Shown here piece after piece: positions 33,686 through 42,141 of a stretch of 64,000 bases of DNA. Position numbers and translations under genes: made by a program. The stretch comes from an uncultured Flavobacteriales bacterium (lineage in GTDB: Bacteria; Bacteroidota; Bacteroidia; Flavobacteriales_D; Crocinitomicaceae). The notes under the pieces are model-generated. The model was not told the DNA's origin. It did not search any database and was given only the letters and a program-made list of their open reading frames with translations. The stretch is taken from positions 20,717 to 84,716 of the forward strand of contig CAJAII010000014.1 of NCBI GenBank assembly GCA_903939755.1, written 5' to 3'. Every line of letters begins with the position of its first letter. Positions within the stretch are counted from its first letter, which is position 1.

Positions 33686-33721
33686 AAAACCCTAGGATGT
33701 ATCAAATATCTTAGGGTTTTT
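33686..33721 (+). terminator. Rho-independent terminator
   Basis: AAAACCCTAGGAT pairs with ATCTTAGGGTTTT (one G-T wobble) around a short loop and runs into TTTTTGTTTTTT. It is the best terminator in this region. No plus-strand gene lies upstream of it, which is why a small RNA ending here is considered. Confidence 0.75.
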
Positions 33722-33745
33722 GTTTTTTAGTTTAAACCATTCTTT

Positions 33746-33958
33746 ATGGACACATATATCGTTTATATTATTTGTAATCCCCAAAAAGTTTATTACAAAG
33801 GCTTCACAAGCGATGTTTTGCGTCGATTGGAAGAACATAATTCTTCAGTAGGGAAATACACTTCTGAAAAAGTTTTAGAAATAATTCCCCCTATTGTAAC
33901 TAAACTCGAAGTTGCTATTATTGAGCTAAAAGAAATCTATGAAACATCACTACATTAA
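33746..33958 (+). CDS. GIY-YIG nuclease-like protein, C-terminally degenerate
   Basis: This 70-residue protein begins MDTYIVYIICNPQKVYYKGF, which supplies the GIY-like and YIG-like strands (YIVYI and YYKGF), then TSDVLRRLEEHNS with the conserved Arg, and KYTSEK. Typical single-domain GIY-YIG proteins are about 80-100 residues and continue with a W-x-L-x-Y strand and a catalytic Glu helix. Here the chain diverges after KYTSEK (VLEIIPPIVTKLEVAIIELK), so the family's catalytic Glu cannot be placed. It is probably a decayed copy. Confidence 0.55.
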   Translation: MDTYIVYIICNPQKVYYKGFTSDVLRRLEEHNSSVGKYTSEKVLEIIPPIVTKLEVAIIELKEIYETSLH

Positions 33959-33984
33959 TTTATTCACTCTAAAAATCAAGTGTT

Positions 33985-34314
33985 ATGAAAGCGATGGTAG
34001 TATGTTTTTTAATTGGGGTTTGTGTATTTCAAAATATCAATGCTCAATTGATTGTTAAGTATGGATCATATAAGTTTGATGACCCTAAAAATGACACTCA
34101 AGTCATTGAAACAAAAATCGAAGAATTATTAAAATTAGAATATCCAAATATTAAAAAAAGCGAGGAGTTCAATTCCATTTTTTCTTCTCATACTAACATT
34201 TCAGGCTTACCCTCAACGAGTGACGTTTATGGAAAAAATTCACCAACTGAAATAACAGCCATCTTATTTGAAAAATCTGCGTTTTCAATTCTTTCTGCGG
34301 GACTAAATCTTTAA
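33985..34314 (+). CDS. Exported hypothetical protein
   Basis: This 109-residue protein has a signal peptide (CFLIGVCVFQNINAQL). The mature part is about 88 residues with helical character (DTQVIETKIEELLKLEYPN) and a Ser/Thr-rich middle. It ends SAFSILSAGLNL. No family recognised. It lies in a zone with several broken genes, so it could itself be a remnant. Confidence 0.4.
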   Translation: MKAMVVCFLIGVCVFQNINAQLIVKYGSYKFDDPKNDTQVIETKIEELLKLEYPNIKKSEEFNSIFSSHTNISGLPSTSDVYGKNSPTEITAILFEKSAFSILSAGLNL

Positions 34315-34353
34315 GTTATGGGTTCTTTAATGGAAATAAAAAAACATAAAATT

Positions 34354-34434
34354 TTAATTAGGCATAATCACTCGCTCAACAACTTCAGGAAAATGAGTCA
34401 TTTCTAAATCATGAATTTTTTCGGCTACACTATC
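34354..34434 (-). pseudogene. C-terminal fragment of an unidentified minus-strand gene
   Basis: On the minus strand a frame ends at 34354 with DSVAEKIHDLEMTHFPEVVE then RVIMPN and a stop. It has the composition of a real C-terminus but is only about 27 codons long, and it stops abruptly at 34435, where a plus-strand recombinase fragment begins. I cannot name the parent gene. Confidence 0.35.
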
Positions 34435-34435
34435 G

Positions 34436-34552
34436 GGCGTTTACAAAGGCCGTCGTAAAGGTGCAAAGTCAGATATTCAAAAATGGATTCAAAAGCCTAA
34501 AATCACAAAAACCATTGAATATCTTAAAAAGGGTTACAAAGCTTCTGAATAA
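34436..34552 (+). pseudogene. C-terminal fragment of a serine recombinase (resolvase/invertase)
   Basis: The plus-strand frame reads GVYKGRRKGAKSDIQKW, then PKITKTIEYLKKGYKASE and a stop, with AKIL readable just past the stop. G-x-Y-x-G-R-x-K-G followed by I-x-x-L-x-x-G-Y is the linker and C-terminal helix-turn-helix entry of resolvase/invertase serine recombinases. Its catalytic N-terminal domain is missing and a stop interrupts the HTH. The rest of the 34315-34818 gap shows no further coding sequence I can support. Confidence 0.65.
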
Positions 34553-34739
34553 GCAAAGATTTTATAGTTAAAAAATGATAGTTGCGCAGCAAATAGTGAC
34601 TTACCATTTAAACTTGACAACGACATAGATGGGTGCAAGAAAACCATTAGAACAGCGAGGCCACTGAATTTCGAAAAGTGTAGGGATAAAATTAATAAAA
34701 TACAGGGGGTATAATTTAAAATAATTGCAAAATAAGTAC

Positions 34740-34767
34740 TTGTTGATAAATAAAATTAATAAATTTG
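34740..34767 (+). promoter_or_regulatory. Bacteroidota-type promoter
   Basis: TTG at 34740-34742 and TAAATTTG at 34760-34767, separated by 17 nt, fit the Bacteroidota consensus (-33 TTG, -7 TAnnTTTG). The start codon at 34819 is 51 nt further. It would serve the lipoprotein gene 34819-35469. Confidence 0.5.
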
Positions 34768-34818
34768 ATAGTCTAAAATTTATTTAGGTCGTTATTATAA
34801 ACAATTAAATTTTTTATT

Positions 34819-35469
34819 ATGGTTCTTAAAAATACAAATTACTTAATGGTAATAATTTTATCATTACTTTTTATTTCATCTTGTACCCTTCATAAGCGTA
34901 TAGATAAGAAAGGATATTTATTTGAAGTTAAACATAAGTCATCTAAAGAAAATAAAAATGTAGAAGTTGCGAATATTGAGTCAAATGAAAATGAAGTATT
35001 GGTTGAAGAATTAGATATACAGACTTTGAATTCAAATAATTCTAAAAGTATCAATTTAGCTAATGAATCCAATGTTGAATCAGATGAATTAAGCATTGAG
35101 AACAATGAAAATGAAATTATTTCTCCTATAGACAAACAGATGTCTTTGAGAGAAATATACAAGATGCCAAAAGCCTCCATTAAAAACGAGATAAAAAAAG
35201 AAATCTTAAAAATTAAAAACAACAAAGCCCTAACTCCTAGAGGGAGAATGTCTATTATTATCAAGCTTGCTATTATTTTAACAGGCTTAGGTTTGGTTTT
35301 ATTAATAGTTTCATTTTGGCTTTGGATATTCAATGTGGGAAGTAATATTTATGATCCTTATACAGATACTTACGAATCGTCATCTTATTCTAAATTACCC
35401 TTAGTAATAGGATTGGTTACATTAGCAGCTGGCTTGTTTTTATTTATCTTGTCTTTTCTAGCTAATTAA
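34819..35469 (+). CDS. Putative lipoprotein with two C-terminal TM helices
   Basis: This 216-residue protein has a signal sequence with lipobox (LFISSCTLHKR) and the phrase CTLHKRIDKKGYLFEVKHKS, which resembles the 'C...hkRhy.kGyhv...k' start of a family of Flavobacteriia lipoproteins. A long Asn/Glu/Ser-rich low-complexity linker (about 35-110) follows, then two hydrophobic helices (about 148-172 and 191-214). Lipid anchor plus two helices is a hallmark of that family. Function unknown. A terminator sits directly after the stop codon. Confidence 0.65.
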   Translation: MVLKNTNYLMVIILSLLFISSCTLHKRIDKKGYLFEVKHKSSKENKNVEVANIESNENEVLVEELDIQTLNSNNSKSINLANESNVESDELSIENNENEIISPIDKQMSLREIYKMPKASIKNEIKKEILKIKNNKALTPRGRMSIIIKLAIILTGLGLVLLIVSFWLWIFNVGSNIYDPYTDTYESSSYSKLPLVIGLVTLAAGLFLFILSFLAN

Positions 35470-35492
35470 AAGCCACTCCTATCGGCTTTTTT
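35468..35492 (+). terminator. Rho-independent terminator after the lipoprotein gene
   Basis: AAAAGCC / GGCTTTTTT form a 7-bp stem followed by a T-run, overlapping the end of the stop codon of the gene 34819-35469. Confidence 0.65.
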
Positions 35493-35549
35493 AAAGAACT
35501 TAATTTGCCTTAGAATTAGAAGATTGAATTCTAAGGCAAAGAGTTCTTT
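35493..35549. terminator. Long hairpin, likely bidirectional terminator
   Basis: The two-part stem pairs AAAGAACT with AGTTCTTT (outer) and TTTGCCTTAGAATT with AATTCTAAGGCAAA (inner, 14 bp perfect) around a 9-nt loop, with a small internal bulge. It insulates the pigment locus from the lipoprotein gene. The rest of the 35470-35795 gap is AT-rich promoter-type DNA. Confidence 0.6.
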
Positions 35550-35780
35550 TCAGGGGAATACTTTTCTATTTGTTGACTTCAAAATTTAAATATATTTTTT
35601 ATTTAAATCCTTATCACTTCTTTATTTTATTAGTGATGAACTCTATGGAATATAGTACTAAAAAATAATTTCTAATGGTACAAGTCTGTTTATATAAAAA
35701 AATTAGTTTTCCCCTTTAAATAAGTACTGTTAGATCAATCTTTTTTTAGTTATAAATATGGCTACTCTTTTTGTATAGAG

Positions 35781-35788
35781 TATTTTTG
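35781..35788 (+). promoter_or_regulatory. TATTTTTG -7 box before the pigment locus
   Basis: TATTTTTG fits TAnnTTTG and lies only 7 nt before the ATG at 35796, so a transcript from it would be nearly leaderless. The same octamer followed by TTA occurs at 47649-47656, upstream of the long pigment operon. A clear -33 TTG at the right distance is not seen. Confidence 0.3.
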
Positions 35789-35795
35789 TTACAAT

Positions 35796-37487
35796 ATGAG
35801 AAAAGTTTTATTTTATGTAAAATTACTTTTAAGATATGTTATAACATTCATCTTGATCTCGATAGAGCAAGTTCTCTTTGTCATATGCATTGCACTTATT
35901 TATTTGATTTTAAATGCTGAAATTGATGCTCCTATTGTTTCAGATATTAAAATAGGAAAGCGTGTTAAAATTTCAGAAAATCATTATATTTTAAAAAATA
36001 ATTATCTTAAGAAAAACGAATTCGGTATTTGGGAGATGTATATCGAAGGAGACCCTTATGAAAGGGGGCTTATTTATGGTGAATTATCCAAAGAATTGAT
36101 TCAAAGACAAGAAGATATTTTTGTTAATCAAATAAATAATTTTGTCCCTAGTAATTTTATGCAACAATTCTTACGCTTGTTTATAGGCTTGTTTATTTCT
36201 GAATTACCTAAAAATATACCATTAGAAAATCAACAAGAAATATATGGTATTTCTAAATCTTTTTCTAGTCGCTACGATTATATCGCTTCAAAATACACAA
36301 GAATATTAAACTATCATGCTGCCCATGACATTGGTCATGCCCTAAATGATTATAGCATTGTAGGATGCACTTCTTTTGCATTGAAAGATGAACTGACTGC
36401 AGATAGTAACTTGATAATTGGTAGAAATTTTGATTTTTATGTGGGAGATGAATTCGCACAGGATAAGTTGATAGTGTTTGTTAATCCGTCAAAAGGATAT
36501 AGTTTTGCTTCCTATTCATGGGCAGGTTTTACAGGCGTTGCTTCGGGGCTTAACGAAAAAGGGTTAAGTGTTACGATTAATGCATCTAAGTCCGATTTAC
36601 CTACTGGAGCAAAAATGCCAATTTCAATTTTAGCTCGTGAAATCCTACAATATGCCTCAACTATCGATGAGGCAATTGCAATTGCTAAAAAGAGGCATGT
36701 TTTTGTTTCTGAAACTTTGATGATAGGTTCCTCAATAGACAAAAAAGCTGTTTTAATAGAAAAATCACCCGCCAAAATGGGCGTTTATGATTCAAAGCAA
36801 AGTAAATTAGTTTGTTCTAATCATTTTCAATCACCTACTTTTATTAATGACGATGTTAATCTTTCAAATATTAAAGATAGTGACAGTAAATTTCGTTTTA
36901 ATAGAGTCGAAGAGTTATTGTCAACCAGAAGTATTTTTACTACCAATAATGTATTAGCCATTTTAAGAGACCAATACAGTATTAAGAATGACACTTTAGG
37001 TATGGGGAATCCCCGTGCGATTAATCAGTTAATAGCTCATCATAGTGTTATTATATTACCGGAAAGTTTTATGTTTTATATATCAACTTCGAATTATCAA
37101 TTAGGTGAATTTATTGGATACGATTTAAAGAAAACATTTAAACTAAAGAAAGGAACTATTGCCGCTCGATTGAGCCCTTCACTATTTTTATTTTCCAAGG
37201 AATACAAGAAATTTAAAGCCTTTAAAGAAACTAAAAAACGGATCAGTCACTTTCTTTTATTCGGCAACAAATTAAAATTAACAACTAAAGAAATTGAAGA
37301 ATTCGTAAATAACAATAAAGAATTGTATGTGACTTTTGAACTATTAGGAAAATATTATTTGAAAAAGAAAAATTACATTGCTGCACATAAGATGTTTGCG
37401 ATTGCACTCACTAAAAATTTAGCATCAATAAATATTAAAAAGGAATTAGAAATTTTAATAAAGGATTGTCAAAATAAAAATAAGTAA
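35796..37487 (+). CDS. C45 family autoproteolytic acyltransferase/hydrolase
   Basis: This 563-residue protein has an N-terminal membrane anchor (about 10-40) and a C45/AAT (acyl-CoA:6-aminopenicillanate acyltransferase) Ntn-hydrolase domain. The conserved start is MYIEGDPYERGLIYGEL, the processing site is SIVGCTSFAL (Cys191, expected N-terminal nucleophile after self-cleavage), and GRNFDFY and GLNEKGLSVTIN follow. The C-terminal ~90 residues add TPR-like helices. It is at the head of the pigment locus, with a TAATG junction to the ligase. Related genes occur in flexirubin loci. Joining the aryl polyene acid to the resorcinol is a reasonable but unproven role. Confidence 0.75.
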   Translation: MRKVLFYVKLLLRYVITFILISIEQVLFVICIALIYLILNAEIDAPIVSDIKIGKRVKISENHYILKNNYLKKNEFGIWEMYIEGDPYERGLIYGELSKELIQRQEDIFVNQINNFVPSNFMQQFLRLFIGLFISELPKNIPLENQQEIYGISKSFSSRYDYIASKYTRILNYHAAHDIGHALNDYSIVGCTSFALKDELTADSNLIIGRNFDFYVGDEFAQDKLIVFVNPSKGYSFASYSWAGFTGVASGLNEKGLSVTINASKSDLPTGAKMPISILAREILQYASTIDEAIAIAKKRHVFVSETLMIGSSIDKKAVLIEKSPAKMGVYDSKQSKLVCSNHFQSPTFINDDVNLSNIKDSDSKFRFNRVEELLSTRSIFTTNNVLAILRDQYSIKNDTLGMGNPRAINQLIAHHSVIILPESFMFYISTSNYQLGEFIGYDLKKTFKLKKGTIAARLSPSLFLFSKEYKKFKAFKETKKRISHFLLFGNKLKLTTKEIEEFVNNNKELYVTFELLGKYYLKKKNYIAAHKMFAIALTKNLASINIKKELEILIKDCQNKNK

Positions 37488-38737
37488 TGCAAACTCCACA
37501 ATTAGTACCGATTGCATTGATGCGAACATTAACGTATGTTCTGCAAAATTCCAATTTTTACAAAAAGTTATTTAAAGGTGTTAATACAACTAATAAAGAA
37601 TTAAGTTTTCACGAATGGAGAACATACCCTTTTACATCCAAGGATGATATTTCCAAAAACAACCTGGACTTTTTAGCTGTTCCAATGTCAGAAATTGCTG
37701 ATTTTGTAACAACATCTGGAACCATGGGAGATCCCGTTACAATTTATTTGTCTCGATTGGATTTAAAAAGATTAGCATTAAACGAAAGAGATTCACTTTC
37801 ATTGGCTGGTGTAAAAGAAGGCGATTTAGTTCAATTAATGACCACAATTGACCGTCAATTTATGGCCGGAATCGCTTATTATTTGGGAATACAGGAATTA
37901 AATGCGGGAATAATTCGTATCGGACCAGGAGTGCCGGAACTTCAATGGTCATCGATCTTAAAATATAAACCTCGAGTACTAATTGCAGTTCCAAGTTTTA
38001 TTCTTGTATTGATTGATTACGCGAAAAAAAATGGAATTACTTTACTAGATAATTCAGTTGAAACAATTGTTTGTATTGGAGAATCAATTCGGGATGATGA
38101 GTTTAATTTAAATGTTCTCGGTAAACGTATTACAAAGGATTGGAAGGTAAATCTATATTCGACCTATGCATGTACGGAAATGGCGACAGCATTTACAGAA
38201 TGTCATGCAAAACAAGGATGTCATTTGAATGAAAAATTACTCTTTCTAGAAGTAGTAGATGAAAATGGAAATGAAGTTGGAGATGGGGAACAAGGTGAAA
38301 TTGTAATTACGACTTTAGAAACCACTGGAACGCCATTAATAAGATATAAAACTGGTGATATTGCAAAACGGTTTTTACAAAAATGCTCTTGCGGTAATAG
38401 TTCTCCTAGATTGGGTCCAATTGTTGGTCGAAAAAATCAAATGATTAAATATAAAGGAACAACAATTTTCCCTCAAACCATTTTTGATATCTTTGATAAT
38501 ATGGAAGAAGTGGATTGTTATAAGATCATTATATCAAAGGACAATTATCAAAATGACCAAATCACCATTCTTCTGCAATTAGAAATAATGGATTCAACGA
38601 TTCATAAAACAATTTTAGGAAAATGTCAATCAAGATTAAAAGTAATTCCTATTTTTACATTTCATGAGTTGGAAGTAATTCAAGCTCAGGTGTATAAGAA
38701 AAATTTACGAAAACCAGAAAAGATTGTATTTATTTAA
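37487..38737 (+). CDS. Acyl-activating ligase (phenylacetate-CoA-ligase-like)
   Basis: This 416-residue ANL-superfamily enzyme has the adenylate loop FVTTSGTMGDPVTIYLS, the YACTEMATAF motif, the LIRYKTGDIA motif, and a C-terminal domain ending with a Lys-rich tail. A Cys cluster (CSCGNSSPR) is typical of the PaaK subgroup. It adenylates an acid and transfers it to a thiol. In aryl polyene and flexirubin loci the equivalent enzyme loads 4-coumarate onto an ACP, so that is the inferred role here. Its start shares one base with the preceding stop. Confidence 0.8.
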   Translation: MQTPQLVPIALMRTLTYVLQNSNFYKKLFKGVNTTNKELSFHEWRTYPFTSKDDISKNNLDFLAVPMSEIADFVTTSGTMGDPVTIYLSRLDLKRLALNERDSLSLAGVKEGDLVQLMTTIDRQFMAGIAYYLGIQELNAGIIRIGPGVPELQWSSILKYKPRVLIAVPSFILVLIDYAKKNGITLLDNSVETIVCIGESIRDDEFNLNVLGKRITKDWKVNLYSTYACTEMATAFTECHAKQGCHLNEKLLFLEVVDENGNEVGDGEQGEIVITTLETTGTPLIRYKTGDIAKRFLQKCSCGNSSPRLGPIVGRKNQMIKYKGTTIFPQTIFDIFDNMEEVDCYKIIISKDNYQNDQITILLQLEIMDSTIHKTILGKCQSRLKVIPIFTFHELEVIQAQVYKKNLRKPEKIVFI

Positions 38738-38747
38738 AAGTTAAATT

Positions 38748-39398
38748 ATGAAAAAAGTTGTTTACTTAATCACCGTTTTCTCATTAATTAGTTGTTTTGG
38801 GATGTCTCAAAAAATAGAAGATTTATTTTCTAAGACTGGAACTCAAATTACATGGTTAGGAATTGATTTTTCTCATGTTAAATTGATAGGTGAGTTTTCT
38901 CAATTTTCAGAAGTTGGTAAAACAGGAACATCTGTGATTAGGGATAAATATTTTTATGGTTGGAATAATTTAATTCTTAACGAATATTCGAAATACAACA
39001 TTGAAGAAATGATTCGAAAAGAAAATGTTAATTTGAAAATTTCTGCCATCAATAAAATCAATGAAAATACGTCTATTGAAGATTTGGAATCTGATAATCC
39101 GCCCAATTATAGTAAGGAAGAAATTTCCCTTTTTATAAAGAAATACGATTTTGAAGAAAAAGATGGAATTGGTTTGTTATTGGTTGCTGACTATTTAGAT
39201 AAAACGAAAGAAGAAGCGAAGTACCATTTTGTCGCTATAAATTTATCAAATAATGAATTGCTACTGTGTGAATCTTTCACTTCAATTCCAGGTGGTTTTG
39301 GACTAAGAAATTATTGGGCAAAAACATATTATGAAGTAATTATTTCAATTAGAGACTACAAATATAAAAGTTGGAAAAAAATGTATGGACCAAAATAA
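38748..39398 (+). CDS. Exported hypothetical protein in pigment locus
   Basis: This 216-residue protein has a signal peptide (TVFSLISCFGMSQK). The mature chain is alpha/beta, with TWLGIDFSHVKLIGEFSQFS near its start, a KYDFEEKDGIGLLLVADYLD strand-helix unit, and a basic C-terminal helix. It lies 10 bp after the ligase gene and converges on the halogenase-like gene with a 3-bp gap. I do not recognise it; its position suggests a periplasmic role in pigment handling. Confidence 0.6.
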   Translation: MKKVVYLITVFSLISCFGMSQKIEDLFSKTGTQITWLGIDFSHVKLIGEFSQFSEVGKTGTSVIRDKYFYGWNNLILNEYSKYNIEEMIRKENVNLKISAINKINENTSIEDLESDNPPNYSKEEISLFIKKYDFEEKDGIGLLLVADYLDKTKEEAKYHFVAINLSNNELLLCESFTSIPGGFGLRNYWAKTYYEVIISIRDYKYKSWKKMYGPK

Positions 39399-39401
39399 AA
39401 A

Positions 39402-40625
39402 TTACATTTCAATAATTTTCGCCAAAGTGCTTAGTGCTTTTTCGTGCTTTTTAACAAATGGGTTAGTTTCATCCCAAACATAACCAGCAAGGACTGAGCA
39501 TATTTGGCTTTTCATAACCTCATTTGTTTTATCTGAAAAGAATATAGTTTGCAATGTTCCATTATACCAGCCATTAACATAACTTCTAAATACATCAATT
39601 CCTTTTTTTAACTCGATACTGTAATCTTCGAAATTGACATTTTCACCTTTTAAATGTTCACTTACAATTGTAGCAGCTTTATAGCCAGAAGAAATAGCTA
39701 AGGTTACCCCTGAACTAAAAACCGGATCTAAAAACTCAGTGCTATTACCACAAAGTATATAACCTTCACCGTATAATTGTTTTACCGAAACAGCATAGTT
39801 TAAAATAACACGAGGCTCAAATTTGTATTCAACATTATCATATCTTCCAGATAAACCAGGAAAATCGGCCACCATTTTCTTGAATCCAGCCCCATCATTT
39901 TCTGCATAATGAGTAATATTTGACGCATCACCTACAATTCCTACAGAGGCTGAGCCATCAGAAAATGGTATTGACCATATCCAACATGTATTATTGTTAA
40001 AAGCATGAATAAAAATATTTCGTCCATCTTCTTCTGTTCGTTTACTATCGTCAAAATGTGAAAAAATAGCTCCTCTTGGCGGCGTAGGCACTTTGACTTC
40101 TAAATCGAACATACGAGGTAAAACACGGCCATATCCACTTGCATCAACAACAAATCGAGACGTAATATTAATTTCTTCTTTTTGAGCATTTAAATATTTT
40201 ACCTTTTGCTGAGCTGGACCATTTTCAACAAGTAATACTTCAGCATTGAATTCAAGGTCAGCTCCTTTTTTTTCTGTTTCTTTGGCTAAAGCATTATCAA
40301 AATCTGCTCTTTTAACTTGATACGTGTAATCCCAACCTTTTGTATATTGATCTTTAAAAAGAAAATCACATCGTTGCTCATTGTGATAAAAACAAGCACC
40401 TGTTTTTAGTTGAAATTTTTGATCTTCAATACATTTTAATAAATCTAATTCGTCAAGATAATCCATTGAATGTGGCAATAAACTTTCACCGATTACAAAT
40501 CTTGGAAATTCCATTTTTTCAAGAATTTTTACAGTAAATCCTTCTTTCATGAGTTTACAAGAAGCAATAGTTCCCGCTGGACCTGCACCGATTACAATAA
40601 TGTCGAAATCATTTTTCATAGTCAT
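39402..40625 (-). CDS. Flavin-dependent halogenase-like FAD oxidoreductase
   Basis: This 407-residue protein has the Rossmann motif VIGAGPAGTIASCKL at its N-terminus, GESLLPHSMDYLDEL, and the halogenase-type W-x-W-x-I-P motif as TCWIWSIPFSD, plus a QLKTGACF segment that supplies the Lys expected in flavin halogenases. It belongs to the class that includes tryptophan- and pyrrole-halogenases, but the same fold is also used by ring hydroxylases. Flexirubin-type pigments are known in chlorinated forms. An ATG three codons downstream (40619) is an alternative start. It overlaps the next gene by 17 bp. Confidence 0.75.
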   Translation of the reverse strand: MTMKNDFDIIVIGAGPAGTIASCKLMKEGFTVKILEKMEFPRFVIGESLLPHSMDYLDELDLLKCIEDQKFQLKTGACFYHNEQRCDFLFKDQYTKGWDYTYQVKRADFDNALAKETEKKGADLEFNAEVLLVENGPAQQKVKYLNAQKEEINITSRFVVDASGYGRVLPRMFDLEVKVPTPPRGAIFSHFDDSKRTEEDGRNIFIHAFNNNTCWIWSIPFSDGSASVGIVGDASNITHYAENDGAGFKKMVADFPGLSGRYDNVEYKFEPRVILNYAVSVKQLYGEGYILCGNSTEFLDPVFSSGVTLAISSGYKAATIVSEHLKGENVNFEDYSIELKKGIDVFRSYVNGWYNGTLQTIFFSDKTNEVMKSQICSVLAGYVWDETNPFVKKHEKALSTLAKIIEM

Positions 40626-42141
40626 TAATTTTATTAATTATTTCAATTTGATTCAAAAAATTAAAACAGGTCACAAAGGAACCAATTGTGGCACCCAAAA
40701 TTCCATGGAATATTATATTTTGACCAGTTAAATATAAATTTGGCACGCGTGTTTTTGAATTGATAGTAGTACCAATAGGATTATTGAAATCTTTTTTAAT
40801 ACCATATAATGAACCTTCTGGCGTTCCTATATAATCTCTATAAGTTAGTGGAGTGGAGCTGTAAACATTTTTAATACATGATCTAAAATCAGGGTATCGC
40901 GTTTCCAATCTTTTGATTATTTGCTCTTCTTTGTCTTTTTTAAACTTAAGATATGCCGCATTTCTTTCAGAAGGATTAATTGTAGTATTGAATGTATTCT
41001 CCCATTCTTCCACATCTTTTAGATTCATATAACACATAATACATAAAGATTCTGCAAATTCTTCAGACTTTGAAGATGCAGGAGTACAAACATATAAAGT
41101 ATGTGGCCAATTTTCAGAATTGTCGTTTATTGAATTCCAACAATCGTAAGAAAAATGGTCATAAATATTATAATTATAATAGGGAAAGGAGTTCTCCTTA
41201 AGTGAAAAATAAACCATTAATGACGATGTTGTATTTTCCAATTTCTGAACTCTATCCCGATATGCGGGTCTAAATTTTTCCTTCCCAAAAATATCAATAG
41301 TCAATGAAGGATGCATATTAGAAATGAAGTTTTTTGCTCGGTATTCTGTTCCATCAGTACAAACTACAGAAGTTATATGGTTATTATCGCCATAATTTGC
41401 GCTGTTAACTTCTTTTCGTTTTAAAATTTCACCATTATATTTTCTTAATTCCCGAACAAGTAATTTTGCAATTTGAGAGCCACCATCAACCAATCGGTAA
41501 CTTCCTTTAATGTAACTGTTCATAATTAATGCGACTACATATAAAGGTGTAGATTGTTGATCACCTGCATATAAAGGACCAGATCCAAGAAGGATGGATC
41601 TCAATGTTTGATTATTAGTTATTGAATTAACATAATCCCATGCGCCTAATGATAAAATTTCAGGGTTATTATAGTATGTTTGTCCGTCACCTATTTCTAA
41701 ATTATACAATGGAAAAAAGGCACATATTTCTTTTAACTTTTTACAAAAGGAATAAATAGCATTTTCTTCCGCCGGAAACAAGTGTATAAGTTGCGAAGTG
41801 AATGATTCATATCCTTGACCGTGAGGATATGAATTTCCATCTGGCATTCTTATTAAATCAAAACAATCTCTATCTAAAGATCTTAATTTTAATGAATCAT
41901 AAATTCCTAGATATTTAAACATGCGATAAAGGTTCTCACCTTTGTCTAGACCGCCAATATAATGCACACCAGTATCAAAAATACATTTGTCACGACTGAA
42001 TACTTGTAATGCACCACCAATTTGATTGTTTTTTTCTAAAACTAGAACTGAATAGCCATTTTTTGCTAAAACAACAGCTGATGAAAGTCCTCCAATTCCA
42101 CTTCCAACAATTATAAAATCATATTGTTTCTCTAGTTTCAT
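40609..42141 (-). CDS. CrtI/retinol-saturase-like FAD oxidoreductase
   Basis: This 510-residue protein begins FIIVGSGIGGLSSAVVLAKN, the FAD-binding GxGxxG, followed by LEKNNQIGGALQVF and DTGVHYIGG, which mark phytoene-desaturase/retinol 13,14-reductase-like enzymes. The C-terminus has the second flavin motif (NLYLTGQNIIFHGILGATIG). In pigment loci such enzymes act on polyene chains or remodel unsaturation. It overlaps the transporter fusion by 23 bp at its 5' end and the halogenase-like gene at its 3' end. Confidence 0.8.
   Translation of the reverse strand: MKLEKQYDFIIVGSGIGGLSSAVVLAKNGYSVLVLEKNNQIGGALQVFSRDKCIFDTGVHYIGGLDKGENLYRMFKYLGIYDSLKLRSLDRDCFDLIRMPDGNSYPHGQGYESFTSQLIHLFPAEENAIYSFCKKLKEICAFFPLYNLEIGDGQTYYNNPEILSLGAWDYVNSITNNQTLRSILLGSGPLYAGDQQSTPLYVVALIMNSYIKGSYRLVDGGSQIAKLLVRELRKYNGEILKRKEVNSANYGDNNHITSVVCTDGTEYRAKNFISNMHPSLTIDIFGKEKFRPAYRDRVQKLENTTSSLMVYFSLKENSFPYYNYNIYDHFSYDCWNSINDNSENWPHTLYVCTPASSKSEEFAESLCIMCYMNLKDVEEWENTFNTTINPSERNAAYLKFKKDKEEQIIKRLETRYPDFRSCIKNVYSSTPLTYRDYIGTPEGSLYGIKKDFNNPIGTTINSKTRVPNLYLTGQNIIFHGILGATIGSFVTCFNFLNQIEIINKINDYEK

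Noticed and set aside
33600..33720. Structured segment considered as a tRNA or tmRNA end
   Set aside because: No T-arm consensus (GTTCRANNC), no anticodon stem and no CCA end could be placed, so only a generic hairpin plus terminator is claimed.
33746..33958. GIY-YIG gene considered as an intact homing or repair nuclease
   Set aside because: The sequence after the first 45 residues does not continue as the family does and the catalytic Glu cannot be placed.
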